DNA from: Oerskovia merdavium
GTDB taxonomy: Bacteria; Actinomycetota; Actinomycetes; Actinomycetales; Cellulomonadaceae
Direction: 5' to 3'
Assembly: GCF_014836755.1 (NCBI RefSeq)
Contig: NZ_JACSQF010000005.1
Location: 169,293-227,401, forward strand
Length of the DNA stretch: 58,109 bases
The notes under the pieces were generated by a model. That model searched no databases, had not been told where the DNA came from, and saw only the letters and a list, made by a program, of their open reading frames with translations. The number at the start of each line of letters is the position of its first letter. The stretch's first letter is position 1. Position numbers and translations under genes: made by a program. This document shows positions 41,966-50,096 of the stretch, one piece after another.

Positions 41966-41994
41966 GCGGCCATCGTGCCACAGGCTCTGCGTAC

Positions 41995-42004
41995 TTGTAT
42001 ACAA
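41995..42004. promoter_or_regulatory. Palindrome TTGTATACAA, candidate GntR operator
   Basis: A perfect 10-base dyad, 30 bases upstream of the regulator start and of the T-GTNNNAC-A kind bound by FadR-subfamily regulators. Autoregulation is likely. Confidence 0.55.
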
Positions 42005-42064
42005 CTTGGCCGTAGAGGCTACCCAGGGACTTCTCTCTCGGTGGGCCGGACCTCCGCCGGCGGC

Positions 42065-42772
42065 CTAGCACCCCTCGGAGGGCGGGTCACCGCCCAGGAG
42101 GCCGTCACCCAGCGGGGACATGCGATCGGCCATCTCCTGGTGCCACACCGCGAGCCCCTCGAGCACCACGGCGTGCCGCTCGACCTGGTGCCCCGAGACC
42201 GCCCCGGACCACAGGGGCGGGTAGACGCTCAGCCCCGTGCCCGGTGGCAGGTCCTCGATGTCGAGCTCCCACCCGGGCCAGCGCAGGTCGGCCACGTACT
42301 CGGCGAGCCCACCGCTGACCGCCCACTCGGTGAACGCTCCCTGGCCGAACCCCAGGCAGTGCCACTCGAGGGTGTCGGGCGCGAAGTAGTGCACGTCCCC
42401 GAGCGGGCCGGGCAGGCCGCCGCCGTTGACCGCGAACGTCCCGCCCAGGACGTCGAACGCGACGACGAGCTTCTGGGGCGCGACCGCCCCCTCCTCCGGG
42501 GCGCCCAGGCCGTTGATCGTGGCGAGGTCGGGGAGCCCGTACCCACCTCCGCCGAGGAGCCGGAGCCACCCGTGGTCCACCAGGACGCCGCCGGTGTAGA
42601 GCGCCAGCGCGCCGAGCGTCGAGCGCGTCGTGATCTGGAGTCGGTACAGGACCTCGGGCGCCCACTCGGGCGGCGCGAGGACCTCGACCCCGGGCCGCTG
42701 GAACATCCGCGCGAGCGTGGGCCACGCAGGATCGTCGACCTGCGTGAGATCCGAGACCGTCCTGATGCCCAT
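42065..42772 (-). CDS. DUF2625 family protein
   Basis: A 235-residue soluble protein. I recognise DUF2625 from [75 protein letters not shown] and [10 protein letters not shown]. The family is widespread in bacteria with no known function. The stretch upstream (42773-42898) is less GC-rich than its surroundings and contains hairpins only. Confidence 0.85.
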   Translation of the reverse strand: MGIRTVSDLTQVDDPAWPTLARMFQRPGVEVLAPPEWAPEVLYRLQITTRSTLGALALYTGGVLVDHGWLRLLGGGGYGLPDLATINGLGAPEEGAVAPQKLVVAFDVLGGTFAVNGGGLPGPLGDVHYFAPDTLEWHCLGFGQGAFTEWAVSGGLAEYVADLRWPGWELDIEDLPPGTGLSVYPPLWSGAVSGHQVERHAVVLEGLAVWHQEMADRMSPLGDGLLGGDPPSEGC

Positions 42773-42856
42773 GACCGGGGATCATGCCACGTCCTGCAGT
42801 GAATTCCGACACGTCGCGAAGCATCCGATACCGGATTCTCCCCATCTGCGCATCTT

Positions 42857-42895
42857 CTCCGTGATCACGGAGGCGCGATCCCCGGAATCCCGGGG
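42857..42895 (-). terminator. Hairpins after the formate/nitrite transporter gene
   Basis: A 6-bp stem CCCCGG/CCGGGG (42880-42885 with 42890-42895), four bases after the stop, then a 16-base perfect palindrome CTCCGTGATCACGGAG (42857-42872). Confidence 0.45.
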
Positions 42896-42898
42896 CAA

Positions 42899-43825
42899 CT
42901 AGACCTCGCGATACGTCCGGTCCGTGAGACGAGCCGACGGGTCGAGCGCCAGGGCAGGCCCACCCTCCACGGCCTCGTCCACCCCGTGGAGCGGGCCCGA
43001 GACCGCACCGGCGTCCGGCGCCGCGGGCTGCCGGCGTCCGGCCACGGCCGCGTACCCGAGGCCCACCACGACCGCTCCCCCGACCAGGTTGCCGAGCCCG
43101 ACGAACAGGAGGTTCCGTCCGAACTGTCCCCACGTCGTCATCATCTCGGGGCTGAAGAGACCGATGCTGAACGTCGTCATGTTGGCGACCACGTGCTCGA
43201 ACCCCGAGGAGATGAACGCGAAGATCGCCCAGAAGATGACGATGGCCTTGCCGGCCTCCGACCGGAGCCGACCGCACGCCCAGATCGCGGCGCACACCAG
43301 GACGTTGCACAGCACGCCCCGGAAGAAGAGCTGCCCGCCGGTCTCGTGGGCCTTGCCCGCGAGCATCGACGCGATCATCTCGCCCGCGGCCGCGTTGGTG
43401 TGCAGGACTCCCGACTGCACGACCATCCACCCGAACAGCATGGACCCGAGCAGGTTCCCGCCGAAGCAGAACAGCAACGTCCCGACGGCGGAGCGCACCG
43501 GGATCGTCCGCGTCACCGCTCCCTGGGTCAGGATCATCATGGCCGACGTGCTGAGCTCGGCCCCCGCGAACACGACCAGGGTCAGCGCGACCGAGAAGAC
43601 GCCGCCGGCCACGAGGCGCTCGGCCGGCGCCCCGGCGGCGAGGAACGGCCCGGCCGTGGCGACCATGAGGACCACGCCCACGCCGATGTAGGCCCCCGCG
43701 AGCATCGCTGCCACCAGGTAGCGCCAGGGGTGCCGGGTTCCCTCGACCTTGGTGCGAGCTGCACGGGACTGCTCGGACAGGTTCTCGGTGAGGGTCAGCA
43801 CCCTTCGATGATCCGCCCGTTCCAT
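42899..43825 (-). CDS. Formate/nitrite transporter (FNT) family channel
   Basis: A 308-residue membrane protein with six helices in the FNT pattern: LAGAYIGVGVVLMVATAGP, VVFAGAELSTSAMMILTQGA (the first pore loop region), GNLLGSMLFGW, FFRGVLCNVLVCAAIWACGR (second half repeat) and GFEHVVANMTTFSIGLF with the central histidine of the pore. FNT channels carry formate, nitrite or hydrosulphide; the substrate here cannot be told. The ribosome site is weak (GGGGGTG). Confidence 0.9.
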   Translation of the reverse strand: MERADHRRVLTLTENLSEQSRAARTKVEGTRHPWRYLVAAMLAGAYIGVGVVLMVATAGPFLAAGAPAERLVAGGVFSVALTLVVFAGAELSTSAMMILTQGAVTRTIPVRSAVGTLLFCFGGNLLGSMLFGWMVVQSGVLHTNAAAGEMIASMLAGKAHETGGQLFFRGVLCNVLVCAAIWACGRLRSEAGKAIVIFWAIFAFISSGFEHVVANMTTFSIGLFSPEMMTTWGQFGRNLLFVGLGNLVGGAVVVGLGYAAVAGRRQPAAPDAGAVSGPLHGVDEAVEGGPALALDPSARLTDRTYREV

Positions 43826-43883
43826 CTATGCACCCCCGGAGGGTCGGCAGGTGGACCAGGTGGTCTCAGGCCCGACGCCGCCC

Positions 43884-45881
43884 CTACCCGAACGTGAACG
43901 TGAAGACCTGCATGCCCGCCGGGACCTCGAGCTCGACCGCCCCCTCGCTCGGCGCGTCCCCCTCGATCACCGGGTAGAGCGTCGGGTTCCCCGTGACCTC
44001 GACGTCCCGCCGCTCGACGACCTTCCCGTCCGCGTCGCGGACCGTCGCCACGACGGTGCCCTCGCCGCCCAGGACGGTGAAGACGTCGGTGCCCCGGTAG
44101 GCCAGCCGCACGCGGGCCCCGTCGGACACCGCGGTCGCTCCTTGGAAGTCGACGGCCCACGTGCCGCCCAGCGAGAACGTGTCGGGTGCCTGGTCCTGGG
44201 CGAGCGTGAAGGCCTGCTCCCCCGCGGCGTAGCGCGGCTCTCCCGCGTAGTTGCCGACCTTGCCGACCGAGAGGTAGGTCTCGGGGGTCGTCGCCCCGTC
44301 AGGAGTCCCGTCCTCGACCGAGGTCGCGCCCGGCAGGCGCACGCCCGGGTTCGCGTCCGCGAGCAGCTCGCGGATCAGCGCCTCGGTGTCCTCGTACCCG
44401 CCCTCGCCGAACCGGATGTGCCGCACGTTCCCGTCGGCGTCGACCAGGTACTGCGCGGGCCAGTAGCGGTTGCGGTACGCGGTCCAGGTCGCGTAGGAGT
44501 TGTCCTGCGCGACCGGGTAGGTCACGCCCAGGTCGTCGGCCCCCGCGACGACGTTGCGCGTCTCGCGCTCGAACGCGAACTCCGGCGTGTGCACCCCGAT
44601 GACCTCGAACCCCTCGCCCACGTCCTTGTACTGCTCGTACCAGGCGTCGACGTGCGGGATCGCGCGCTGGCAGTTGATGCAGGAGTAGGCCCAGAAGTCG
44701 ACGAGGACGACCTTGCCCCGCAGGTCGTCGAGCACGAGCGGCTGGTCGCCGGGGGTGTTGAACCACGTGTCGATCCCGCGCAGCGCGGGGGCCGGGCCGC
44801 AGTCCTCGAGCTCGGGCGCACCGTTCGAGCAGCTCGACAGCGCACGGTTCTCGTCCGTGACGATCCCGCCGAGGTCGAGCGCCTCGCGCACCGTCCCGGA
44901 CGCGTCGACGCGCTCCTGGAGGCCGCCCGTGTAGTCGGGCAGCGCGCGCTGGAGGTAGGCGGGCAGGTTGAACGCGAGCCCGACGGCGAGCGCGATCATG
45001 ACCACGCCGCCCGCCACGCGGATCCCGCGCGTGTGGCGCTGGAACGCCTTGACCCGCTCGGCCACCCGACGTCCCGCGAGCGCGAAGACCAGCAGCGGGA
45101 GCGCGGCGCCCACCGCGAACGACACCGTGAGGGCGACCGTCTCCGGTCCGATGTTCCCCGTCGCGCCCGCGACCGTGATGGCCGCGAGGACCGGTCCCGC
45201 GCACGGGACGTACAGGACTCCGAGGCCCAGGCCCAGCACGAACGCCCCGCGGTCCTGGCTGCGCGTCCCTCGTCGCGCACCGAGCGCCGCGATCCTCTGG
45301 AACGGTCGTTCGAGCACCTCCTCGAACCGCGGCACGATCATGCCCACGCCGATCACCGCGAGCAGCGTCAGCCCCACCCAGCGCAGGAGGTCCTGCGGCA
45401 GGCCGAGCGCCCCGAGGAGCAGCGAGCCCAGCAGCGTGAAGACGCTGAAGCTCACGACGAGCCCCGCGATCACGAGGTACGGGCGCCACGAGCGACGAGC
45501 GCCCCGACCCGCGGCACCCTGGGCGTCCGTGCCGCTCCCGGCCCGACGGCGCCGCTCGCCCTCTGCGCGAGGGGCGCCACGGTCGGCGGTCGGCCGGGCT
45601 ACCGTGACGACCTGACCGCGCGCGCCCACCGTCACGGCCCCGGGAGCCCCGGCGAAGAGCGCGGCGGTCGGGGCGCTCGGCGTGGCCTCCGCCGAGGGCG
45701 ACCGGACCGCGGTGGCGGCTCCGTCGTCGGGCCCGGTGGGCGCGGCGGAAGCTGTGGGTGCGGCGCCGCGGGCGCCCTGCACCCCGCCCGCGAAGAAGAT
45801 CACGGGAAGCATGGGAAGGATGCACGGCGAGATGCCGGTGATGAGGCCACCGATCAGGCCGATGAGCACGAGGGTTTCCAT
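43884..45881 (-). CDS. dipZ: DipZ-type CcdA/thioredoxin fusion
   Basis: A 665-residue membrane protein that carries reducing power across the membrane. The CcdA-like part has Cys20 in [11 protein letters not shown] and a second Cys in [12 protein letters not shown] long Ala/Pro/Gly/Arg-rich insert (about 37-130) separates helix 1 from helix 2. The external thioredoxin-like domain has CINC (401-404) in [14 protein letters not shown], and a C-terminal beta-rich domain follows, as in mycobacterial DipZ. The start codon lies seven bases after a SigK-like -10 (CCGAAC), so the message is probably leaderless. It is divergent from the fasciclin lipoprotein gene. Confidence 0.9.
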   Translation of the reverse strand: METLVLIGLIGGLITGISPCILPMLPVIFFAGGVQGARGAAPTASAAPTGPDDGAATAVRSPSAEATPSAPTAALFAGAPGAVTVGARGQVVTVARPTADRGAPRAEGERRRRAGSGTDAQGAAGRGARRSWRPYLVIAGLVVSFSVFTLLGSLLLGALGLPQDLLRWVGLTLLAVIGVGMIVPRFEEVLERPFQRIAALGARRGTRSQDRGAFVLGLGLGVLYVPCAGPVLAAITVAGATGNIGPETVALTVSFAVGAALPLLVFALAGRRVAERVKAFQRHTRGIRVAGGVVMIALAVGLAFNLPAYLQRALPDYTGGLQERVDASGTVREALDLGGIVTDENRALSSCSNGAPELEDCGPAPALRGIDTWFNTPGDQPLVLDDLRGKVVLVDFWAYSCINCQRAIPHVDAWYEQYKDVGEGFEVIGVHTPEFAFERETRNVVAGADDLGVTYPVAQDNSYATWTAYRNRYWPAQYLVDADGNVRHIRFGEGGYEDTEALIRELLADANPGVRLPGATSVEDGTPDGATTPETYLSVGKVGNYAGEPRYAAGEQAFTLAQDQAPDTFSLGGTWAVDFQGATAVSDGARVRLAYRGTDVFTVLGGEGTVVATVRDADGKVVERRDVEVTGNPTLYPVIEGDAPSEGAVELEVPAGMQVFTFTFG

Positions 45882-45888
45882 GGCCGGG

Positions 45889-45915
45889 GTTCGGCGCAGC
45901 GGCCCGCACGGATGG
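45889..45915 (-). promoter_or_regulatory. SigK-type promoter of dipZ
   Basis: On the minus strand CCATCC (45910-45915), 15 bases, CCGAAC (45889-45894). The dipZ ATG begins eight bases further on. Confidence 0.65.
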
Positions 45916-45962
45916 GTGGGCGGGACGTCGTGCCCCTGCGCACACCGCGCCGGAGTTCCGAC

Positions 45963-45989
45963 CCATCCGACCGGGAACCGGCTCCGAAC
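45963..45989 (+). promoter_or_regulatory. SigK-type promoter of the fasciclin gene
   Basis: CCATCC (45963-45968), 15 bases, CCGAAC (45984-45989): both boxes and the spacing are identical to the divergent dipZ promoter. The leader to the ATG at 46042 is about 45 bases. Confidence 0.65.
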
Positions 45990-46041
45990 CTCCTCCGAGA
46001 CGCCCCGCACCAGACGGGGCGACGACAACGAGGAGAGACCG

Positions 46042-46716
46042 ATGAACGTTCGAACCCGTACCTCGTACGCCGTGGTCGGTGCAGCGACCCTGGCGATCCT
46101 GGGCCTGTCGGCCTGCAGCTCCGACACCGGCTCGGGCAGCGACGACACGTCGAGCGCGGCCGAGACGACGACGCCCGGCGACGACATGTCCGAGGACGCC
46201 ATGACCCCCGAGGTCGACCCGGCAGCCAACCTCGTCGGTCCCGGCTGTGCCGCCTACGCCGAGCAGGTCCCCGACGGCGCCGGCTCCGTCACGGGCATGT
46301 CGACCGACCCCGTCGCGGTCGCGGCGTCCAACAACCCGCTGCTCACGACCCTCACGGCCGCGGTGAGCGGGCAGCTCAACCCCGACGTGAACCTGGTCGA
46401 CACCCTCAACGGCGGCGAGTTCACGGTGTTCGCGCCCGTCGACGACGCCTTCGCCAAGATCGACCCGGCGACCATCGAGAGCCTCAAGACCGACTCCGAC
46501 ACGCTGACCAAGATCCTCACCTACCACGTGGTCCCCGGACAGCTGACCCCGGACCAGGTCGTCGGCGAGCACGAGACCGTCGAGGGCGGGACCGTGACCG
46601 TCACGGGCTCGGGCGACGACCTCAAGGTCGACGACGCCGCGGTGATCTGCGGCGGTGTCATGACGCAGAACGCCACGGTCTACCTGATCGACACGGTCCT
46701 CATGCCGACCATGTGA
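46042..46716 (+). CDS. Fasciclin (FAS1) domain lipoprotein, MPT70/MPT83-like
   Basis: A 224-residue secreted lipoprotein. The signal peptide ends in lipobox LGLSAC (Cys at about 25), followed by a Ser/Thr/Asp-rich linker. One FAS1 domain (about 85-224) has [49 protein letters not shown] and [12 protein letters not shown]. It resembles the mycobacterial MPT70/MPT83 proteins, which are also encoded next to dipZ under SigK. GAGGAGAGACCG precedes the ATG. Two hairpins follow the stop. Confidence 0.92.
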   Translation: MNVRTRTSYAVVGAATLAILGLSACSSDTGSGSDDTSSAAETTTPGDDMSEDAMTPEVDPAANLVGPGCAAYAEQVPDGAGSVTGMSTDPVAVAASNNPLLTTLTAAVSGQLNPDVNLVDTLNGGEFTVFAPVDDAFAKIDPATIESLKTDSDTLTKILTYHVVPGQLTPDQVVGEHETVEGGTVTVTGSGDDLKVDDAAVICGGVMTQNATVYLIDTVLMPTM

Positions 46717-46740
46717 CCCCCGACGCCGACCGTCGCGGTT

Positions 46741-46838
46741 GTCCCCGTGCCGCGGCGGCCGGCCCACCAGGAGATGCACGGGGACACGGACGAGGAGCCG
46801 GTCGCTCCGGACGGGATGCCCCGAGCGACCGGCTCCTC
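46741..46838. terminator. Two hairpins between convergent fasciclin and LAXTG genes
   Basis: A 10-bp stem (46741-46750 with 46776-46785) and a perfect 16-bp stem (46792-46807 with 46823-46838). Confidence 0.7.
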
Positions 46839-46894
46839 TCGTGCGCCCGGCCCTCAGGGGCGGACGGTCGTGCTGCGGTTCAGCGCGTCAGCGG

Positions 46895-48373
46895 TCAGCC
46901 GTTCGCCCTGCGACGCGCCCACACGAGCGCAGCGCCGCCACCGACGAGCAGGAGCGCGAGGAACCCGGCTGCTCCGGCCGTGGCTCCCGTCGCGGCGAGC
47001 GACGGACCGCTCGGCGCCTCGGCGCTCACGGGACCGGGTGCCGCAGCGACCGGCGGGTTGGCGCACGACGCCGTGCCCTCCGGGTAGCGGACCGTCGTGG
47101 AGTAGTCGGGGTTGACCTGGAACAGGACCTCGACGTCCGAGCGCGTCCACGCGAAGTTGCCGTCGGTCTCGACGTAGGTGCCGTCGGACTGACGCTCCCA
47201 GCCGGGCCAGGCACGGGGCTCGTCCGCGGAGGCACCCGGCCACAGGATCCTGCCGTCGAGAGGCAGCCCCTCGACCGTGTAGTCCTCACCCTCGCCGGGG
47301 TTCAGGAACGTGATGCTCAGGGGGCGGTCGCTGTCGGCCTCGTACCCCTCCGGCAGGAAGACCTCGTAGCCGAGGTAGGGCGTGTCGGCCTCGCAGACCG
47401 CGCCGATCTCACCGGGCGTCAGGACGCACTCCTGCGCGCCGAGCTCCGGGTCGATCAGGAACGACGCGCTCCTGCCGTCCTCGGCGAGCACGTACCCCGC
47501 GGACTCACCCAGAGCGACGCCGTCCCCGGCGTGCGCGACGATCGCGCCGTCGGTCCGCGCGTAGCTGATCTGCTCGGTGCTCTCGGGCAGGACGAAGCGC
47601 TCGTCGTCCGTGCCGCAGACCTCGAGGATCGTCGGTGCGACCGGGGGCACGAACGTCAGGGACGGCTCCTCGGGCTCCGGCGCGACAGGCGTCTCCGGCT
47701 CGGCCGGGGGCACGGTCTCCTCGGCGCACTCCGGGACCTCGACGAGGTCGTCGAGGTCGTGGTGCTTGGAGCCGGTCAGGACCCCGCCCAGCGCGGACTT
47801 CGGCGGAGTGATGGTCTCGGGCCAGACGAACGTCCCGTCCTGACGGATCCTGTCCTGCTGGACCGCCCACCCGTCCCCGCAGACCTCCCGCGGGAGGTCG
47901 GACGGGAAGGTGGTGTACCACTCGGTCCCCGGCTTGTGGTCGACGAGCGTCTGGGGTCCGGAGTTCTCCCATGCGGCAGGCTTCGCGGGGTCGTTCTTCT
48001 TGTAGACGTAGATGCCCACCTCGTTGCCCGACGTGGGTGCGGAGACGCACGGCGTGGTCTTTCCCTGCTGCGCGAAGTCGTACTTCTTGCCGTCCGAGGC
48101 ACGCACGTCGATCTCCCACGAGTGGGCGACCGACGAGTCGGGGAAGGTGTAGGAGGTCGAGTACGAGCGCTGGAAGGTCTCGTCCTTGACGACCTTTCCG
48201 TCGACCTTCACGGTGACGGAGTTGTCCTTGGCGGAGTAGGCCTTGAGCGAGACGTCGAGGCCCGTGCAGGTCGCGGAGACCTGCGGGGTGTGGGCGGAGG
48301 CGGGGGCCGCGGTGGCGACCAGTCCGCCGAGGGCGAGCAGCGAGGCTGCCGTGCTCGCCAGGAGCTTCTTCAC
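46895..48373 (-). CDS. LAXTG cell-wall-anchored surface protein, large paralogue
   Basis: A 492-residue secreted protein. The signal peptide is about 1-27 (KKLLASTAASLLALGGLVAT). An N-terminal beta-rich region (30-215) has several cysteines. A Pro/Glu linker (EPETPVAPEPEEP) and a short domain with Cys253 and Cys316 follow. The C-terminal module (about 326-438) is homologous to the whole extracellular part of the protein at 4978-5694. Then come LAATG (459-463), a hydrophobic helix and an RRRANG tail. The start is GTG 48373 with GGAAGG 14 bases upstream, rather far. The module is not one I can name. It is encoded just downstream of rskA on the same strand. Confidence 0.82.
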   Translation of the reverse strand: MKKLLASTAASLLALGGLVATAAPASAHTPQVSATCTGLDVSLKAYSAKDNSVTVKVDGKVVKDETFQRSYSTSYTFPDSSVAHSWEIDVRASDGKKYDFAQQGKTTPCVSAPTSGNEVGIYVYKKNDPAKPAAWENSGPQTLVDHKPGTEWYTTFPSDLPREVCGDGWAVQQDRIRQDGTFVWPETITPPKSALGGVLTGSKHHDLDDLVEVPECAEETVPPAEPETPVAPEPEEPSLTFVPPVAPTILEVCGTDDERFVLPESTEQISYARTDGAIVAHAGDGVALGESAGYVLAEDGRSASFLIDPELGAQECVLTPGEIGAVCEADTPYLGYEVFLPEGYEADSDRPLSITFLNPGEGEDYTVEGLPLDGRILWPGASADEPRAWPGWERQSDGTYVETDGNFAWTRSDVEVLFQVNPDYSTTVRYPEGTASCANPPVAAAPGPVSAEAPSGPSLAATGATAGAAGFLALLLVGGGAALVWARRRANG

Positions 48374-48444
48374 GGGTGGTGGATTCCTTCCGGGGTGATG
48401 CCGAGATGCGGCGTCGCACGCACGACACGGGGTGGGAACGTGTC

Positions 48445-48462
48445 GTATTGCATCACCAATAC
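48445..48462. promoter_or_regulatory. Inverted repeat GTATTG-N6-CAATAC upstream of the large LAXTG gene
   Basis: A 6-bp dyad in the locally AT-rich 48374-48568 stretch, 70-90 bases before the start. It may be an operator. No SigK-type boxes are present here. Confidence 0.35.
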
Positions 48463-48568
48463 CCAGACTTTGACAAACCCCGGTATACATCCGAAATCGG
48501 ACCAAGGAATTACCCGAGAGCGGGCATTGCGGCCGGAACTCGGGTCGAAAGTTATCCGAGATCGAGCA

Positions 48569-49375
48569 TCAGGTCTCGAGGATCACCAAAGGATCGCTGG
48601 TCGGCTGCGGAGACCCCCCGGCGGGCTCGAGCGTCACCGCGACCCCCGCACTCCCGGCCGCATCGACGAGCAGGGCCGCCGAGCCGTCCCGGGCGTCGAA
48701 CACCCCGGCCGAGACCATACCCTCACCCTCGACGAGCCAGAGCTGGTAGTCCTCGGCGGCACCCGCCTGCGGCAGGTCCGTGACGGAGAACAGCACCCGG
48801 TCACCCGAGACGAGCGCGCTCGCGTCCCCACCCCCGACCATCTCGCCCCGGACGATCTCCGCCGCCGGGTCGGCGAGCATCGAGGCCATGGCGTCGGCCT
48901 GCGTCTGGAGCCGGACCTGCTCCTGGCGGGCCTGGACGGCCAGCGTCGTCGGGACCGCTACGGCCGCGACCGCGGCGGCGACCGCGGCCACGACGACCCA
49001 CCGCCGGGGAGCGCGCGCCGGGCCCCCTGGGCGTGCGTCTCCGCGGCCTGCCCCGGGGGCCGCGACCTGCGGCGTCGACGCGACGCGCCCGAGCACCGCG
49101 TCCCGGAGCGAGGCAGGTGGGTCCGCGTCGACCGTGAACGCCGCGACCACCGCGCGGTGCTCGTCGAGCTCGCGGCGCGCGTCGGCGTCGGAGGCCAGCA
49201 GCCGTTCGACCACGCGGCGGTCCAGGTCGTCGACCGCGTCGAGCGCGTAGGCGGCGAGCAGGTCGCGCGGGTCGTCCGTGCGCGGACCTTCTCCGTCGGC
49301 GACCGGTCCGTCCACGCCACCACGCGACGTGGAAGAGCGCCCGGTGTCGCGGCCGTCGCCGGTGTCGTCAACCAC
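48569..49375 (-). CDS. rskA: Anti-sigma-K factor
   Basis: A 268-residue single-pass membrane protein. The cytoplasmic N-terminal anti-sigma domain has DPRDLLAAYALDAVDDLDRR at about 36-55. The membrane helix is at about 125-147 (VVVAAVAAAVAAVAVPTTLA). The extracellular RskA domain has FSVTDLPQAGAAEDYQLWLV and VAVTLEPAGGSPQPTSDPLV. RskA holds SigK until regulated proteolysis releases it. The GTG start overlaps the sigK stop by eight bases. Confidence 0.92.
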   Translation of the reverse strand: MVDDTGDGRDTGRSSTSRGGVDGPVADGEGPRTDDPRDLLAAYALDAVDDLDRRVVERLLASDADARRELDEHRAVVAAFTVDADPPASLRDAVLGRVASTPQVAAPGAGRGDARPGGPARAPRRWVVVAAVAAAVAAVAVPTTLAVQARQEQVRLQTQADAMASMLADPAAEIVRGEMVGGGDASALVSGDRVLFSVTDLPQAGAAEDYQLWLVEGEGMVSAGVFDARDGSAALLVDAAGSAGVAVTLEPAGGSPQPTSDPLVILET

Positions 49376-49943
49376 GGTTCACCCCCAAGCAGTCGCGCAG
49401 GCGGACGAGCCCGTCACGGATCCTCGACTTCACGGTCGGCACGGCCGCACCCAGCTCGAGCGCGACCTCGCGATACGTCAGACCGCCGAAGTAGGCCCGG
49501 ACGACCGACTCGCGCTGGGTCTCGGTCAGGCTCCCGAGGCACCGGCGCACGGCAGCCGACTCGAGCAGCTGCTCGACCTCCTCGGCGACGACGTCGTGGC
49601 CTCCCCCGGCGAACCTGCCGTCGACGTCCTTCTGGTCCCGGACCCGGCGGGACTGCTCGGCCCGCACCCGGTCCACCGCTCGCCGTCGGGCCATCGTGAC
49701 GACCCAGGTCCGGGCCGAACCCCGGGAGGCGTCGAAACGCACCGCCGTCTGCCACACCTCGATCATCACCTCCTGGGTCACCTCGGCCGCGTGGTCGTGG
49801 TCGCGCAGCACGCCCAGGGCCGTGCCGAACACGGCCGGCGCCAGGGCGTCGTACACCGGCGCGAACGCAGCCGGATCACCCTCGGCGCACGCGGCGAGCG
49901 CGGCATCGAGAGCATCGGGCTCGCTCGTCCTCACGGGTGGCAC
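49368..49943 (-). CDS. sigK: ECF sigma factor SigK
   Basis: About 191 residues. Region 2 is seen from LDAALAACAEGDPAAFAPVY, then HAAEVTQEVMIEVWQTAVRF and ARTWVVTMARRRAVDRVRAEQ. Region 4 is SLTETQRESVVRAYFGGLTY, REVALELGAAVPTVKSRIRD. The similarity to mycobacterial SigK is strong, and RskA follows immediately. The start is uncertain: GTG 49943 or 49934 are the best downstream choices. An in-frame ATG at 50030 lies one base after the promoter -10 box and so upstream of the expected transcript start. Confidence 0.88.
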   Translation of the reverse strand: MPPVRTSEPDALDAALAACAEGDPAAFAPVYDALAPAVFGTALGVLRDHDHAAEVTQEVMIEVWQTAVRFDASRGSARTWVVTMARRRAVDRVRAEQSRRVRDQKDVDGRFAGGGHDVVAEEVEQLLESAAVRRCLGSLTETQRESVVRAYFGGLTYREVALELGAAVPTVKSRIRDGLVRLRDCLGVNRG

Positions 49944-50031
49944 CCGACCAGTCTGCCCCAGGCTCCCCACCGCGGCGCACGGGCGGGACGTCCGCGGGTG
50001 CACAGCATCCGCGACGGCTGAGGCACCCATG

Positions 50032-50058
50032 GTTCGTCGCGGACGGGGTCGCGGATGG
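50032..50058 (-). promoter_or_regulatory. SigK-type promoter of sigK (autoregulation)
   Basis: On the minus strand CCATCC (50053-50058), 15 bases, ACGAAC (50032-50037). It has the same spacing as the dipZ and fasciclin promoters, with one base different. Confidence 0.6.
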
Positions 50059-50084
50059 GTCGCCGGCCGGTCGGAGGCTGCCGC

Positions 50085-50090
50085 TACCCT
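50085..50090 (+). promoter_or_regulatory. -10 element TACCCT of a leaderless start (DUF4232 gene)
   Basis: TACCCT ends six bases before the GTG at 50097. Confidence 0.5.
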
Positions 50091-50096
50091 CACGGG

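Noticed and set aside
50028-50030. ATG 50030 as the sigK start
   Set aside because: It is one base after the ACGAAC box and so would precede the expected transcript start. The residues it adds are not part of the sigma fold.
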